Source: Hymenobacter elongatus (GTDB taxonomy: Bacteria; Bacteroidota; Bacteroidia; Cytophagales; Hymenobacteraceae). From it: DNA of 64,000 nt. Positions 7,667 through 16,807 of this stretch are shown here, in pieces. Below the pieces are notes generated by a model. The model was not told the DNA's origin. It was given only the letters and a program-made list of their open reading frames with translations, and ran no database searches. Location of the stretch: positions 1 through 64,000 of the forward strand of contig NZ_SRLD01000013.1 in the NCBI RefSeq assembly GCF_004745955.1, in the 5' to 3' direction. Position 1 is the first letter of the stretch, and each line of letters opens with the position of its first letter. Position numbers and translations under genes: made by a program.

Positions 7667-8398
7667 ATGATTTCCTGCCTGATAGTTGATGATGAACAAG
7701 GTGCTGTTGACATCCTGAAAACGTTTATCGATAAGACTCCCTTCCTCACCCTCGCGGGCAGTACCACCAATCCGATTGAAGCCCTGAGCCTGGTACAGGA
7801 CCAAGCCATCGACCTGATCTTCCTGGACATTCATATGCCCCAGATTTCGGGTCTGGACTTTATGCGCCTTATCAAGGGCAAAACCAGAGTCATTCTGACG
7901 ACTGCCTACAGCGAGTTTGCCGTCGAGGGCTTCGAGTTGGAGGCGCTCGACTACCTGCTCAAGCCCATTGCTTTCGAGCGGTTTCTGAAAGCGGCTCAGA
8001 AGGCGCTAAACACGTCTATGGAACCCTCGGCCCGCTGGCAGTCGCCCGACAAGGAAGATGACTACATCTTCGTCAAGACCGAAAGCAAAGGCAAGATGAC
8101 CAAGGTCAACTTCGACGAGATTATATTCGTGGAAGGCATGAAGAACTACGTTTCCATTAATACCGGCGACGACCGAATTATTACGCTGCTCAATATTAAG
8201 GATCTGGAAGACCGGCTGCCCACGAAAAACTTCATGCGCGTCCACAAGTCCTATATCGTATCCTTGAATAAAATCAGAGCCCTGGACGGCAACCAGATTT
8301 TATTCAAGGATATGAAAGCCTTTGTTCCCTTGGGCGACACCTACCGCACCGCTTTCTTTGAGGCGCTGCAACAAAAAGTAATGGGCGGCAAAAAGTAG
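7667..8398 (+). CDS. LytTR-family response regulator
   Basis: The 243-residue regulator has an N-terminal receiver domain (acidic pair VDDE at 7-10, phospho-acceptor Asp54 in FLDIHMP, Thr in LTTAYS, Lys in YLLKPI) and a C-terminal LytTR DNA-binding domain (about 130-238; FVKTESKGKM, IIFVEGMKNYVSI, FMRVHKSYIVSL). It lies four bases after the kinase stop, so the two are co-transcribed and almost certainly partners. The gene converges on the LanB gene with only a 22-base gap. Together with its location between LanB and the precursor, this suggests it controls the peptide cluster. Confidence 0.93.
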   Translation: MISCLIVDDEQGAVDILKTFIDKTPFLTLAGSTTNPIEALSLVQDQAIDLIFLDIHMPQISGLDFMRLIKGKTRVILTTAYSEFAVEGFELEALDYLLKPIAFERFLKAAQKALNTSMEPSARWQSPDKEDDYIFVKTESKGKMTKVNFDEIIFVEGMKNYVSINTGDDRIITLLNIKDLEDRLPTKNFMRVHKSYIVSLNKIRALDGNQILFKDMKAFVPLGDTYRTAFFEALQQKVMGGKK

Positions 8399-8420
8399 CC
8401 CGGCATACAGCTAAAACGTC

Positions 8421-11400
8421 CTAAAGCGGCACCTTGCGCACCGCCTGCTGCGACTGGTACTGCCGATGCAGGAAGTCGTAGAGTACCAGCTCGTGCAAGC
8501 GGGCATCCACCGGAACCAGCCGGTTCAAGAGCATGTGGATGTAGCTGCCCAGCAGACTATTCTTTTCCACCTCCAGCTCCCCCTGCCGTTCTAGCGCATT
8601 GATTTGCTCGGCAATATCCTGGAGGCGTTGAGTCTCCGAAGTAGCGGTAGCCCCCCTTTCCTCCTCCAATCCCCGCTGAATGGCGGGGCGAAAAGTGCGG
8701 TACTTGGCATCGAGCTGTAGCTTGAGTGCCTTATTCATCCCAAACTCGCGGCCAAAGCTTTCTTTGAGCGTATGGAGCAAGGCGGTTTTTTCGGCCAGCG
8801 TATACCCGAATGCCCGCAGCAGCTCATCCACCTGACGCAGCCCCCAGATCCAGGGAGCCGCGCTGTCGTCGCCGGCGGTTTCGGTCAGCACGGCTAGCAC
8901 GGCCCGGCTATTCTCATAAAACCAAGCCTCCGACAGCGCCATCGTTCGGGTGCCATACCGCTCCAGCTCGCGGCGGTAGGTGTCGATCTGGGTTTTCCAG
9001 ATGTAGCCGTTGCGCACGTAGGGCTGCACGAAACTATTGACCAGCTGCACGATGTCGCCGACGCGGCGTACGTCGGGCAGGTGCAGCCGCAACCGGATAT
9101 GGTTGTCCGGGTCGGCGTAGCGGATAAAGAACCACTGGTCGATCAGGCCCTGCCGGAGCAGCTCTTCCGTCAGGGGCCCAATACCATCTGCCAGCACCCG
9201 GTCGGCCACCTTTTGGCCGCAGTAGAGCTTATAATACAGCCACTCGGAACCCAGGGAAAACTCCCGTACCAGTGCCGGCTGAGCGCTGGCACTGACCGGG
9301 CCTAACCCCGTGTAGCATGGGGTGTTGCGCACGAGCAAAGCCACCAGCTGGTGAGCATAGGCGTGGCCGGCGGCGTCGCGCACTGGGCTGCTCTGGGCCC
9401 CAAACAGGAACTCCTTGAGCTTAACCACGGGCCGGTTGCGGATGGCGGCCAGCCATACGGCCACGCTGGTTGAGTTTTCGGCGTCTACCAGCAGCTCGTT
9501 GTCGCCATCGGCCAGGGTAAAGAAACGCGGCAGCTGCCAGCGGCCCCGCAAGGCCTGCAGGCACGCGGCAACGTTGGCGGCCGGAGCCTCCAGCAGCGCG
9601 CCCAGATCAGCCCGGTCGAGCTGCCAGGAAGCGGCCTGCAGGATGACCCGGCGGAAGGCAAGGCGCGGCAAAAACTTGGCGTAGAGCGAAACCGAGGCCC
9701 AGGCAAACCCCAGATGCGGCTGCAAGCCCTGAGTTTGCAGGTCGCACAAAAACTCGTAAACCGGCAGGGCCTGGTGGGAAAAGTTGTGTGCCGAGCCGAG
9801 CCGGGGCACAATGATCTGGTGGTTGTGCCGGGAGCGGAGCACAAGCTGGCGGCCTTGCAGCGACAGGGTCAGATCCTGCAGCCGGATACGGCCTTCAACT
9901 GGCCCGCCCGGCTGGGCGAGGTACGGAATTTCGAAGTCACGAAAGGATGGGCGGAGCAAAATATTGCCGATACGGCTCGCGGGCAGGTGGCATATTTCCG
10001 CGAACCGCACCGCCGGATTCTGGTCCTGCTCGTGCCGCGTAATCTGGCGTATCACCTGCTCGATACCGGCATCGGCGTGGGCGAAGCGGCCCAGCAGATT
10101 TACGGCACTGGAGCCACCGGCGTTTTCAAGCAAGATCTGTCCTTCATCCAGCACCCGAAACATAATTGCGAGGGAAGGCGGCAGCGGGCTGGCTACGGGC
10201 TCGAAAGTCTGCACTTCCTCTTTGGTAATAGCGACGCTGTATTCGCGGTTGCGGTCGGCTTCGCGCAGCTTCTGGTAGAGAAAGTGCTGCACGTCGTTCT
10301 GCCGGATAGTTCGGGCAGCGCGGCTGTGCCCGGTCAGGGCCAGATCGTGCACCAAAGCCGAATATGTGCTCTTGCCAAAATCAGAGTAGCGCAGGCCGCT
10401 CTCGTTGTCCAGTGCTTCCAGCAGCGGCACGGCTTGCCCTTCGTAGCGGGCCTGAAACCGGTCTTTGAAGTCCTCCAGCCGCTCGTTCTTGTGCGGCGGG
10501 GTGAGGTAGGTAAGCACATCCAGGGCCTGCAGCAGCTGTTCCTGCAGCTCGTTACTCAGCGTAGCTTCGCCCGCCAGCCCTCGGATGGAGTCGGTCTGAA
10601 ATAGCTTGCTTTGCTGTATCGGAATACCCAGGGGCAGCAGCGATTCTACGATGTGCTGGTAGGCCGGGGCGGCATTCACCAGGTTCTGATCCAAGATGCG
10701 CAGCTGTTCTGCAACCTGCGCCAGAATAGTCAGCACGGCTTGAATTCCGGCATCCGGCGCGGCAGCATTCAGGCGGTGCAGCACGGCTTGCAGGTGGTCG
10801 TAAAACTCGGGGCCGGTTACGGTAGGCTCCAGCTCACTGACGAGCACCTGCGCCCCAATCAGCTCCTCGACATAGGCCAATGCGTCCGGCAGCTCGCTTT
10901 CATCGGCGGCGAGCAGCGTGGCTATAGCCGTGCGGGTCAGGCCCGGCCGGCTGGCATCGACAACCTGCTGCAGATACGGGGAGGCCCCGACGGAGCTGAT
11001 CTGATGCACCCGCTCGTTGTGCTCGTAGCGGTGCTCAACGTAGCGGAGCTCTTCGCCAATCTGATACAGGCTGGTATTCGGGAAATAGAGAATCCGGTCT
11101 TTCACCGCTTCCAGCTCGGCCAGCTGGTAGGCCAACGCGCACAGGTAGTGCATATCGAGGCGGGTGTGCCGGGTGTTGTTCTCCCTGGCCAGCGTAACAC
11201 GGCTTTCGGGGCCCCAACTGATTACGGAGCAGCCGGCAAACAAGCCGAAAGGCGTGCTGCGGCTCGTCATGCGGGCGTAGTAGCGGGCCAGGGTGGCTTG
11301 CAGCTTATCTATTTTTTTAGGATCCGTTAGCTCGCCATTCAGCCACTTCTGGCACTCCTGACACAGGTCGGGCGAGGCCAGGTACAAGGCTTCCATAAAC

Positions 11401-11510
11401 ACTTCGTCGCGCAGCCGGCTTTGCAGCGCTGCCGCGTCGAACGTAGGATCGAAGGGGCCGGCGGCAGTACGCAGAATCAGATTAGGATGGAAACTGTAGT
11501 GCTGCTTCAT
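8421..11510 (-). CDS. Full-length LanB-type lantibiotic dehydratase
   Basis: This 1029-residue protein has the two-part architecture of class I lanthipeptide dehydratases. The N-terminal glutamylation domain (about 1-720) carries the signature RMTSRSTPFGLFAGCS at about 80-95, and TYLTPPHKNERLEDFKDRF in the middle region. The C-terminal SpaB_C/elimination domain (about 745-1025) begins near SEWLYYKLYCG and includes WFFIRYADPDNHIRLRLH and IDTYRRELERYG. In this family glutamyl-tRNA activates Ser/Thr side chains in the first domain, and glutamate is then eliminated to give dehydroalanine or dehydrobutyrine. Both domains appear intact and full length. It is separated from the precursor and LanC-like genes by the divergent two-component system, so it has its own transcript. 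Confidence 0.92.
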   Translation of the reverse strand: MKQHYSFHPNLILRTAAGPFDPTFDAAALQSRLRDEVFMEALYLASPDLCQECQKWLNGELTDPKKIDKLQATLARYYARMTSRSTPFGLFAGCSVISWGPESRVTLARENNTRHTRLDMHYLCALAYQLAELEAVKDRILYFPNTSLYQIGEELRYVEHRYEHNERVHQISSVGASPYLQQVVDASRPGLTRTAIATLLAADESELPDALAYVEELIGAQVLVSELEPTVTGPEFYDHLQAVLHRLNAAAPDAGIQAVLTILAQVAEQLRILDQNLVNAAPAYQHIVESLLPLGIPIQQSKLFQTDSIRGLAGEATLSNELQEQLLQALDVLTYLTPPHKNERLEDFKDRFQARYEGQAVPLLEALDNESGLRYSDFGKSTYSALVHDLALTGHSRAARTIRQNDVQHFLYQKLREADRNREYSVAITKEEVQTFEPVASPLPPSLAIMFRVLDEGQILLENAGGSSAVNLLGRFAHADAGIEQVIRQITRHEQDQNPAVRFAEICHLPASRIGNILLRPSFRDFEIPYLAQPGGPVEGRIRLQDLTLSLQGRQLVLRSRHNHQIIVPRLGSAHNFSHQALPVYEFLCDLQTQGLQPHLGFAWASVSLYAKFLPRLAFRRVILQAASWQLDRADLGALLEAPAANVAACLQALRGRWQLPRFFTLADGDNELLVDAENSTSVAVWLAAIRNRPVVKLKEFLFGAQSSPVRDAAGHAYAHQLVALLVRNTPCYTGLGPVSASAQPALVREFSLGSEWLYYKLYCGQKVADRVLADGIGPLTEELLRQGLIDQWFFIRYADPDNHIRLRLHLPDVRRVGDIVQLVNSFVQPYVRNGYIWKTQIDTYRRELERYGTRTMALSEAWFYENSRAVLAVLTETAGDDSAAPWIWGLRQVDELLRAFGYTLAEKTALLHTLKESFGREFGMNKALKLQLDAKYRTFRPAIQRGLEEERGATATSETQRLQDIAEQINALERQGELEVEKNSLLGSYIHMLLNRLVPVDARLHELVLYDFLHRQYQSQQAVRKVPL

Positions 11511-11916
11511 CTATAAAAATGGGCTATAAGCATTACGGCAAAGGAAGTGGGGGACCGAAGCCCAGGTGCCAGACGCGCCGCTAGCGCCTGGTTTTTCGCA
11601 GCATCAAGTTGGGGAAAACCCGCCAGCCAGCAAAACCGGACCGTGGGAAGTCGGCGGAACCGTAGCGCGCCAGCAGCGCCACAAAGAGTATTGACGCCCA
11701 AAAACCAGCCCGACCAGTCCGCTTTCAACCTCAGTCAAAGCCTCTAAAACCAGTGCGTTGGAGGCACCGCTGGCCCCCGCATACAGGGAACTTGGCAGTG
11801 GCAGTCAGTAAACCAGCGGTAGAAAAAGGAGCTAGTGCGTTGCAAGCCAGCAAAACCCATCGGACCTTGCCGGTTTCCTCTCATCCTGTTTCCTGCTCAT
11901 TGTTGAGCTTTTCTCA
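11511..11916. other. Non-coding stretch upstream of lanB and the dNMP kinase gene
   Basis: This 406-base region lies between two divergent genes. A TTCCTTTG sequence on the minus strand (11539-11546) could be a weak -7 element for LanB. Short open frames on both strands have no leader-like, membrane or family features. Nothing else was recognised. Confidence 0.4.
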
Positions 11917-12468
11917 ATGGTTCATCTCATCGGCCTTTCCGGCAAGCGGGGCAGCGGCAAAGACACCGTAGCCCGCCTGCTGCAACAACTTCAACCCGAG
12001 CGGCACTGGCAGATCCTGTCCTTTGGCGACGCCATAAAGGCCGTGTGCGCTACGTTGGCCGGCGAAGATCTGGCTCCTTACTACCGCCAGAGTGGCAAAG
12101 CGGAGCTGCTGCCTGCCTTCGGCCGCACCCGGGGTGAAATGCTGCAGCAGGTAGGCGCGGCTCTGCGGGCCTGGAACTACGAAATATGGGTGCAGGCCTT
12201 CTTTGCCCGCCTGCCAGCGGATCAGTTTATCATCGTGCCCGACGTGCGCTTTCCCAACGAGGCCCAGCCCATACTGGACCGGGGCGGGCTGATGCTGCGC
12301 ATCGAAGGTGACCCGCTGGCCCAGCAGGGCGACGGCACCCGCGACGACAATCATCCCAGTGAAACGGTGATGGACACCTACGACCGGTTTGCCGCCGTGC
12401 TGCACAACACCGGCTCCCGCGACGCATTGCGCCGCCAGGTCGAGCAGCAGGTAGTGCCACTGTTGTAA
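11917..12468 (+). CDS. Deoxynucleoside monophosphate kinase-like P-loop protein
   Basis: The 183-residue P-loop protein has a Walker A motif GKRGSGKDT at residues 9-17 and an ILSFGDAIK segment resembling phage T4-type dNMP kinases, which phosphorylate deoxynucleoside monophosphates. The middle region GRTRGEMLQQVGAALR followed by FIIVPDVRFPNEAQ supplies the base-binding and Walker B-like parts typical of this group. The tail is short and helical. It would act in nucleotide supply in the cytosol, but substrate specificity cannot be read from sequence. It is monocistronic and ends before a bidirectional terminator. Confidence 0.75.
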   Translation: MVHLIGLSGKRGSGKDTVARLLQQLQPERHWQILSFGDAIKAVCATLAGEDLAPYYRQSGKAELLPAFGRTRGEMLQQVGAALRAWNYEIWVQAFFARLPADQFIIVPDVRFPNEAQPILDRGGLMLRIEGDPLAQQGDGTRDDNHPSETVMDTYDRFAAVLHNTGSRDALRRQVEQQVVPLL

Positions 12469-12517
12469 CGGCTGTAGTATCGGTATCCATTGGTCCGGAT
12501 TGTGGATATGTAGCATA

Positions 12518-12553
12518 CGAAAAGCCAGTCTGCTTGCGCAGACTGGCTTTTCG
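12518..12553. terminator. Bidirectional terminator
   Basis: A near-perfect hairpin with a stem built on AAAGCCAGTCTG and CAGACTGGCTTT and flanking A/T runs lies between two convergent genes (stops at 12468 and 12581). Confidence 0.8.
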
Positions 12554-12580
12554 ACACAGAAGACGGATGACTCAAGCCGG

Positions 12581-14671
12581 CTAGTGCAGCACCTGTACGC
12601 GCTTGTGGAACAGTTGCCCATCAACGGAGCAGGAGAGAAAATATACACCCACGGCGAGACTGCGCGTGTCGATGTAGACTTTAGTATCCAGGCTCGTGCC
12701 TTGCGTCATGGTGCGGCCCAGATTATCGCGTAGGCTGTAGGAAACAGAAACCAGCTTATCGGCTCCACCCCTTCTCAGCAGTGCTGCCGGAGCTATTACC
12801 AACTCAAAGCCCGTGTTGCTGGGGTTGGGAAATACTTCCAGCGCATCGCCACTACTGGCTGGTGAGATAGCCGCCTTACTGTAGACACCACCTGGGTTAT
12901 CATTATCACAGGGAATACGAAAGTTGGTGTTAGGGTTGGCCGTTGTGTAGTAGCGTTCAATAGTTGAGCTCAGACCACAGCTATTGGTAACAACACACGA
13001 TACGGTGACAGGTACATCGTAGCTGTTGGGGGCAATGATAGAACACAGCGGCGTGTTGCCGGGGTTACGAAAACCGGGCGCGGAGCTGCTCCATGCATAG
13101 GATAGCGTGCCCTCCAAATCCGGCCGCGAAACTCCTGCTTCAAAGTACATAGTCAGCCCTGGGCATACCAAGTCGGTAGCGGGTTCCTTTTTCATATCTG
13201 CCCGTGGCCCCCCTACCCATACTTGGCGCGTCAGGTTGACAGGGCCAGCATAACAGCCATCCGTGTTGTTATAGCTGGCCTTGATGGTGATCATACCGTT
13301 GTAGCCGGGCGTGGGCGTTACGCTGTAATGACTTGATTGAGTAAACCACTGCACAACGACCAAGCCCGTAGCAGCGAAGCTAGGCTCTACCGACCAAGTC
13401 ACCGGAGCGGTGGTAGGCGCGGTGAAGTTCATACTAGAGCCTGGGCACACCAGCGTGCTGGCGCTGGCGATTTTCTGGTTTTTTAGATCTTCAATAATTC
13501 CCGCATTGTAGGCAAACCACTGAAATAGAGTAGCTACCGCCCGAATGGAAAAATTGAAGTTGACATTGGCAATCTGCGCCGTATTGATATTGGTTGGCGA
13601 ACTCCAGCCGAAGGAGCTGTACACGCTATTGATGTAAGCGTTGGAGCCCTGGGACAGGTTGGTGTCGCCCCAGCCGAACGACTGGTTGCCACCCCGACTG
13701 AAAGCACCCATATCAGCAAAATTAACCCCACTGGGAAAGAAGTCGGCCAGCTGATTGACGGTGTAAAACATATACTTCGCCCGAGCCATATCGTTGGGTT
13801 GGCAGTAGATATCCGAAATCAGACCGCCCTGCTGCGCCGCCGTCGCGGCCGACCAGCTGTAGGCCGGGTACGCTCCGCCCGGGTCATTTTCGCACACATT
13901 TAGATTATTGTTTGAGTAATAGGTGTTACCCATGTCATTCTCATAATGGTCGGGCAGGTTAAGCGGGCACGGATGAAAATGGGAATGGGTGTGAGCCGGC
14001 ACACTCATATCACCGAGCAGGTGGGCTACGCGGCCCAGCAACTGTAGCGCCACGGGCTGGCCGAAGCTCTGATTGAACTGCGGCAAGTGGTAATAATTGA
14101 CGCGGCCGCTACCATCGGCATTGCTGATACCTTCCAGGAAATAATTACCCTTGTAGAGTTCGGGCAGCGAGGTATAGGTGATGATGTAATTGCGCAGGTA
14201 GCCCACGCCGGGCATCACATACGGAATCGTGACATCGTGAGTGCCGTTGCGGTCTTGGCAAAACAGGTACACGCGGGCTTTTTCCCAGGCATTGGGCGCC
14301 TTTGAGCTGCCGTTAACGTTCAGCGGCACCGACTCATAATTCTCATTCGGATTATCAGCATCCCAGAAGTGGGTAATAGAAGGCGTGCTGCTATTAACGC
14401 CCAGTCTGTAGCCATACACCGGATCTTCCGTATCCTCGCGCCACGCCCCGATACCGATGGGGTAGCTAGTGTTGAAGGGCTGGGCATCATTCCCCTTACC
14501 GTGGTAGTTCAGCCCAATGGCGTTCCGCAGTGCTGGAATAGCCCCGATCTGCTGCTCTAGGTACAGGTACGACTGCTTCACCATGTACTGATGCACCCAC
14601 TCTTTGTGGGCAAATGCCGGCGTGTGGCCCAGGCCTAGGCAGAGTAATCCGAGCGATAAAAGTTTTTTCAT
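12581..14671 (-). CDS. Secreted zinc phospholipase C/S1-P1 nuclease-like protein with T9SS tail
   Basis: The protein is 696 residues. A signal peptide (MKKLLSLGLLCLGLG, ending AFA) is followed by HKEWVH, like the mature N-terminus of zinc-dependent phospholipase C and S1/P1 nucleases. The main metal site is visible as His217-x3-Asp221-x5-His227 (HLLGDMSVPAH), the same spacing as His118/Asp122/His128 of Bacillus cereus PLC, with DHYEND near 241-246 supplying further ligands. Residues about 420-590 look like PKD/Ig-type beta domains with CPG turns, and the last 80 (EVFPNPSNTGFEL to KRVQVLH) form a type A T9SS sorting domain. It is therefore probably an exported hydrolase acting on phospholipid or nucleic acid. 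Which substrate is used cannot be decided here. Confidence 0.75.
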   Translation of the reverse strand: MKKLLSLGLLCLGLGHTPAFAHKEWVHQYMVKQSYLYLEQQIGAIPALRNAIGLNYHGKGNDAQPFNTSYPIGIGAWREDTEDPVYGYRLGVNSSTPSITHFWDADNPNENYESVPLNVNGSSKAPNAWEKARVYLFCQDRNGTHDVTIPYVMPGVGYLRNYIITYTSLPELYKGNYFLEGISNADGSGRVNYYHLPQFNQSFGQPVALQLLGRVAHLLGDMSVPAHTHSHFHPCPLNLPDHYENDMGNTYYSNNNLNVCENDPGGAYPAYSWSAATAAQQGGLISDIYCQPNDMARAKYMFYTVNQLADFFPSGVNFADMGAFSRGGNQSFGWGDTNLSQGSNAYINSVYSSFGWSSPTNINTAQIANVNFNFSIRAVATLFQWFAYNAGIIEDLKNQKIASASTLVCPGSSMNFTAPTTAPVTWSVEPSFAATGLVVVQWFTQSSHYSVTPTPGYNGMITIKASYNNTDGCYAGPVNLTRQVWVGGPRADMKKEPATDLVCPGLTMYFEAGVSRPDLEGTLSYAWSSSAPGFRNPGNTPLCSIIAPNSYDVPVTVSCVVTNSCGLSSTIERYYTTANPNTNFRIPCDNDNPGGVYSKAAISPASSGDALEVFPNPSNTGFELVIAPAALLRRGGADKLVSVSYSLRDNLGRTMTQGTSLDTKVYIDTRSLAVGVYFLSCSVDGQLFHKRVQVLH

Positions 14672-15019
14672 AAAGAAGGAATAACAGAAACAAGGATGGT
14701 GGAACTACACGCAACTGCCAGGTCCATGCCCCACCCTACCAGGCGGTTGGCGGCTTACCTGGCAGCAAGGTGGGCAGCAACCCGCAACGCGCTAGTTTTA
14801 TTACACCAATCACCGCATTCACGGTATCAATCGGCCAGTAACAGCCAGTAACAGCCGGTAGCCGCCGTTCCAAAATCCGGAATACTCCCCGGCGCGTGTC
14901 AGGTGCGGTTCTGCATTTTGGAAGGCGGCTAAATGCCCGACCGGTAGCATTCCCAACTCTGGGCGGTACCTTTGCTCCGCCCCATCCCCAAACGAAAAAC
15001 CAACCCCAACACCCAACTT
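14672..15019. promoter_or_regulatory. Divergent control region with pruA promoter
   Basis: This 348-base stretch separates the secreted hydrolase from pruA. TACCTTTG at 14967-14974 (plus strand) matches the Bacteroidota -7 consensus, 46 bases before the pruA ATG. The -33 box is not clear. No gene was recognised within it. Confidence 0.5.
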
Positions 15020-16684
15020 ATGGCTAACGGCTTTTTCAACGTCCCGACCCCGATCAACGAGCCCGTGAAGGGCTACGCCCCCAACTCGCCCGAGCGGGTG
15101 GAGCTGCTCAAGACCCTGAAGGAGTTCAAGCAGCAGGAGCGCGACATCCCGATGCACATCGGCGGCCAGGAAATCCGCACCGGCAAGACGAAGAACATTA
15201 CCCCGCCCCACGACCATAAATTCGTGCTGGGCCAGTTCCACGAGGGCGACAAAACCCACGTCCAGCAGGCCATCGACGCCGCCCTGGCTGCCCGCGCCAA
15301 CTGGGCCGAAATGCCCTGGGAGCACCGCGCCGCCATCTTCCTGAAAGCCGCCGACTTGCTGGCCGGCCCCTACCGCGCCCGCATCAACGCGGCCACCATG
15401 CTGGCCCAGAGCAAGAACTGCTTCCAGGCCGAAATCGACGCGGCCTGCGAGCTGATCGACTTCTTCCGGTTCAACGTGCACTTTATGCAGCAGATCTACC
15501 AGCAGCAGCCAGAAAGCCTGCCCGGGATGTGGAACCGCCTGGAGCACCGCCCGCTCGAAGGCTTCGTATTTGCCCTCACGCCCTTCAACTTCACCTCCAT
15601 TGCCGCCAACCTGCCCGCCGCGGTGGCCATGATGGGCAACGTGGTGGTCTGGAAGCCCGCCAACACCCAGATCTACTCGGCCCAGGTGCTGATGGAGCTG
15701 TTCAAGGAAGCCGGCGTACCGGATGGCGTTATCAACCTGGTGTATGTCGACGGCCCTACCGCCGGCGACGTCATCTTCGCCCACCGCGACTTTGCCGGCA
15801 TCCACTTCACCGGCTCCACGGGTGTGTTCCAGAACATCTGGAAGACCATCGGCCAGAACATTGCCTCCTACAAGAGCTACCCGCGCATCGTGGGCGAAAC
15901 CGGCGGCAAGGACTTTATCCTGGCCCACCCTTCGGCCCACGCCAAGGCCGTGGCCGTGGGCATGAGCCGGGGCGCGTTTGAGTACCAGGGTCAGAAATGC
16001 TCGGCGGCTTCGCGGGTGTACCTGCCCTCCAACCTCGCCGATGAAATCCTGGGCTACGTGAAGGAAGACCTCGCCTCGTTCAAGATGGGCGACGTGGAGG
16101 ACTTCTCGAACTTTATCAACGCCGTTATCAGCGAGGCTTCGTTCGATAAGCTGGCCAAGTACATCGACGGTGCCAAGGCCGACCCGAACGCCGAAATCGT
16201 GGCCGGCGGCGGCTACGACAAGTCGAAGGGCTACTTCATCGAGCCGACGGTTATCGTGACCAAAGACCCGAAGTACGTGACCATGTGCGAGGAGCTGTTC
16301 GGCCCCGTGCTCACGGTGCACATCTACGACGCCGACAAGTTTGAGGAAACCCTGGAGCTGGTCGACTCGACTTCGCCCTACGCCCTCACCGGCGCCATCT
16401 TCTCCCAGGACCGCTACGCCATCGATCTGGCCTCGAAGAAGCTGGTGCACGCGGCCGGCAACTTCTACATCAACGACAAGCCCACCGGGGCCGTAGTCGG
16501 CCAGCAGCCCTTCGGCGGGGCCCGCGCCTCCGGCACCAACGACAAGGCCGGCTCCATGCTGAACCTGCTGCGCTGGGTGTCGCCGCGCGCCATCAAGGAA
16601 ACCTTCGTGCCGGTTACGGACTACCGCTACCCGTTCCTGGGCGCCGCCCCGGCCGAAGACCTGAACCGGGACAAGGGCCTGTAG
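15020..16684 (+). CDS. pruA: L-glutamate gamma-semialdehyde dehydrogenase
   Basis: This is a 554-residue aldehyde dehydrogenase of the 1-pyrroline-5-carboxylate dehydrogenase type, which oxidises glutamate semialdehyde to glutamate using NAD in proline catabolism. Visible elements are the Rossmann contact TPFNFTSIAANLP, the HFTGSTGVFQ loop, the catalytic Glu in VGETGGKDF, and the nucleophilic Cys in YQGQKCSAASRVYLP; the C-terminal QQPFGGARASGTNDK matches the family ending. No proline dehydrogenase domain is fused. The ATG at 15020 gives the usual family length. It is monocistronic, with a promoter at 14967 and a strong terminator downstream. Confidence 0.95.
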   Translation: MANGFFNVPTPINEPVKGYAPNSPERVELLKTLKEFKQQERDIPMHIGGQEIRTGKTKNITPPHDHKFVLGQFHEGDKTHVQQAIDAALAARANWAEMPWEHRAAIFLKAADLLAGPYRARINAATMLAQSKNCFQAEIDAACELIDFFRFNVHFMQQIYQQQPESLPGMWNRLEHRPLEGFVFALTPFNFTSIAANLPAAVAMMGNVVVWKPANTQIYSAQVLMELFKEAGVPDGVINLVYVDGPTAGDVIFAHRDFAGIHFTGSTGVFQNIWKTIGQNIASYKSYPRIVGETGGKDFILAHPSAHAKAVAVGMSRGAFEYQGQKCSAASRVYLPSNLADEILGYVKEDLASFKMGDVEDFSNFINAVISEASFDKLAKYIDGAKADPNAEIVAGGGYDKSKGYFIEPTVIVTKDPKYVTMCEELFGPVLTVHIYDADKFEETLELVDSTSPYALTGAIFSQDRYAIDLASKKLVHAAGNFYINDKPTGAVVGQQPFGGARASGTNDKAGSMLNLLRWVSPRAIKETFVPVTDYRYPFLGAAPAEDLNRDKGL

Positions 16685-16700
16685 GAGGCAGTTTAGTTTT

Positions 16701-16746
16701 GCACAGAAAAGACCGCTTCGGAATTCCGGAGCGGTCTTTTCTGTGC
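16701..16746 (+). terminator. Terminator of pruA
   Basis: A near-perfect inverted repeat (GCACAGAAAAGACCGC and its complement) encloses a short GAATTC-containing loop and ends in a T-rich arm, 16 bases after the pruA stop. Confidence 0.85.
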
Positions 16747-16807
16747 TCATTGATCCTCTAGTGAGACTTTTTGCTGTACTTTCAGCAATATCAGTCCCCC
16801 TATATCT

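Noticed and set aside
14819..16750. Long open frame (643 codons) on the minus strand opposite pruA
   Set aside because: It mirrors the GC-rich codon bias of pruA, is His/Gly/Val/Gln-rich, and has no known motif; the plus-strand frame is a clear aldehyde dehydrogenase.
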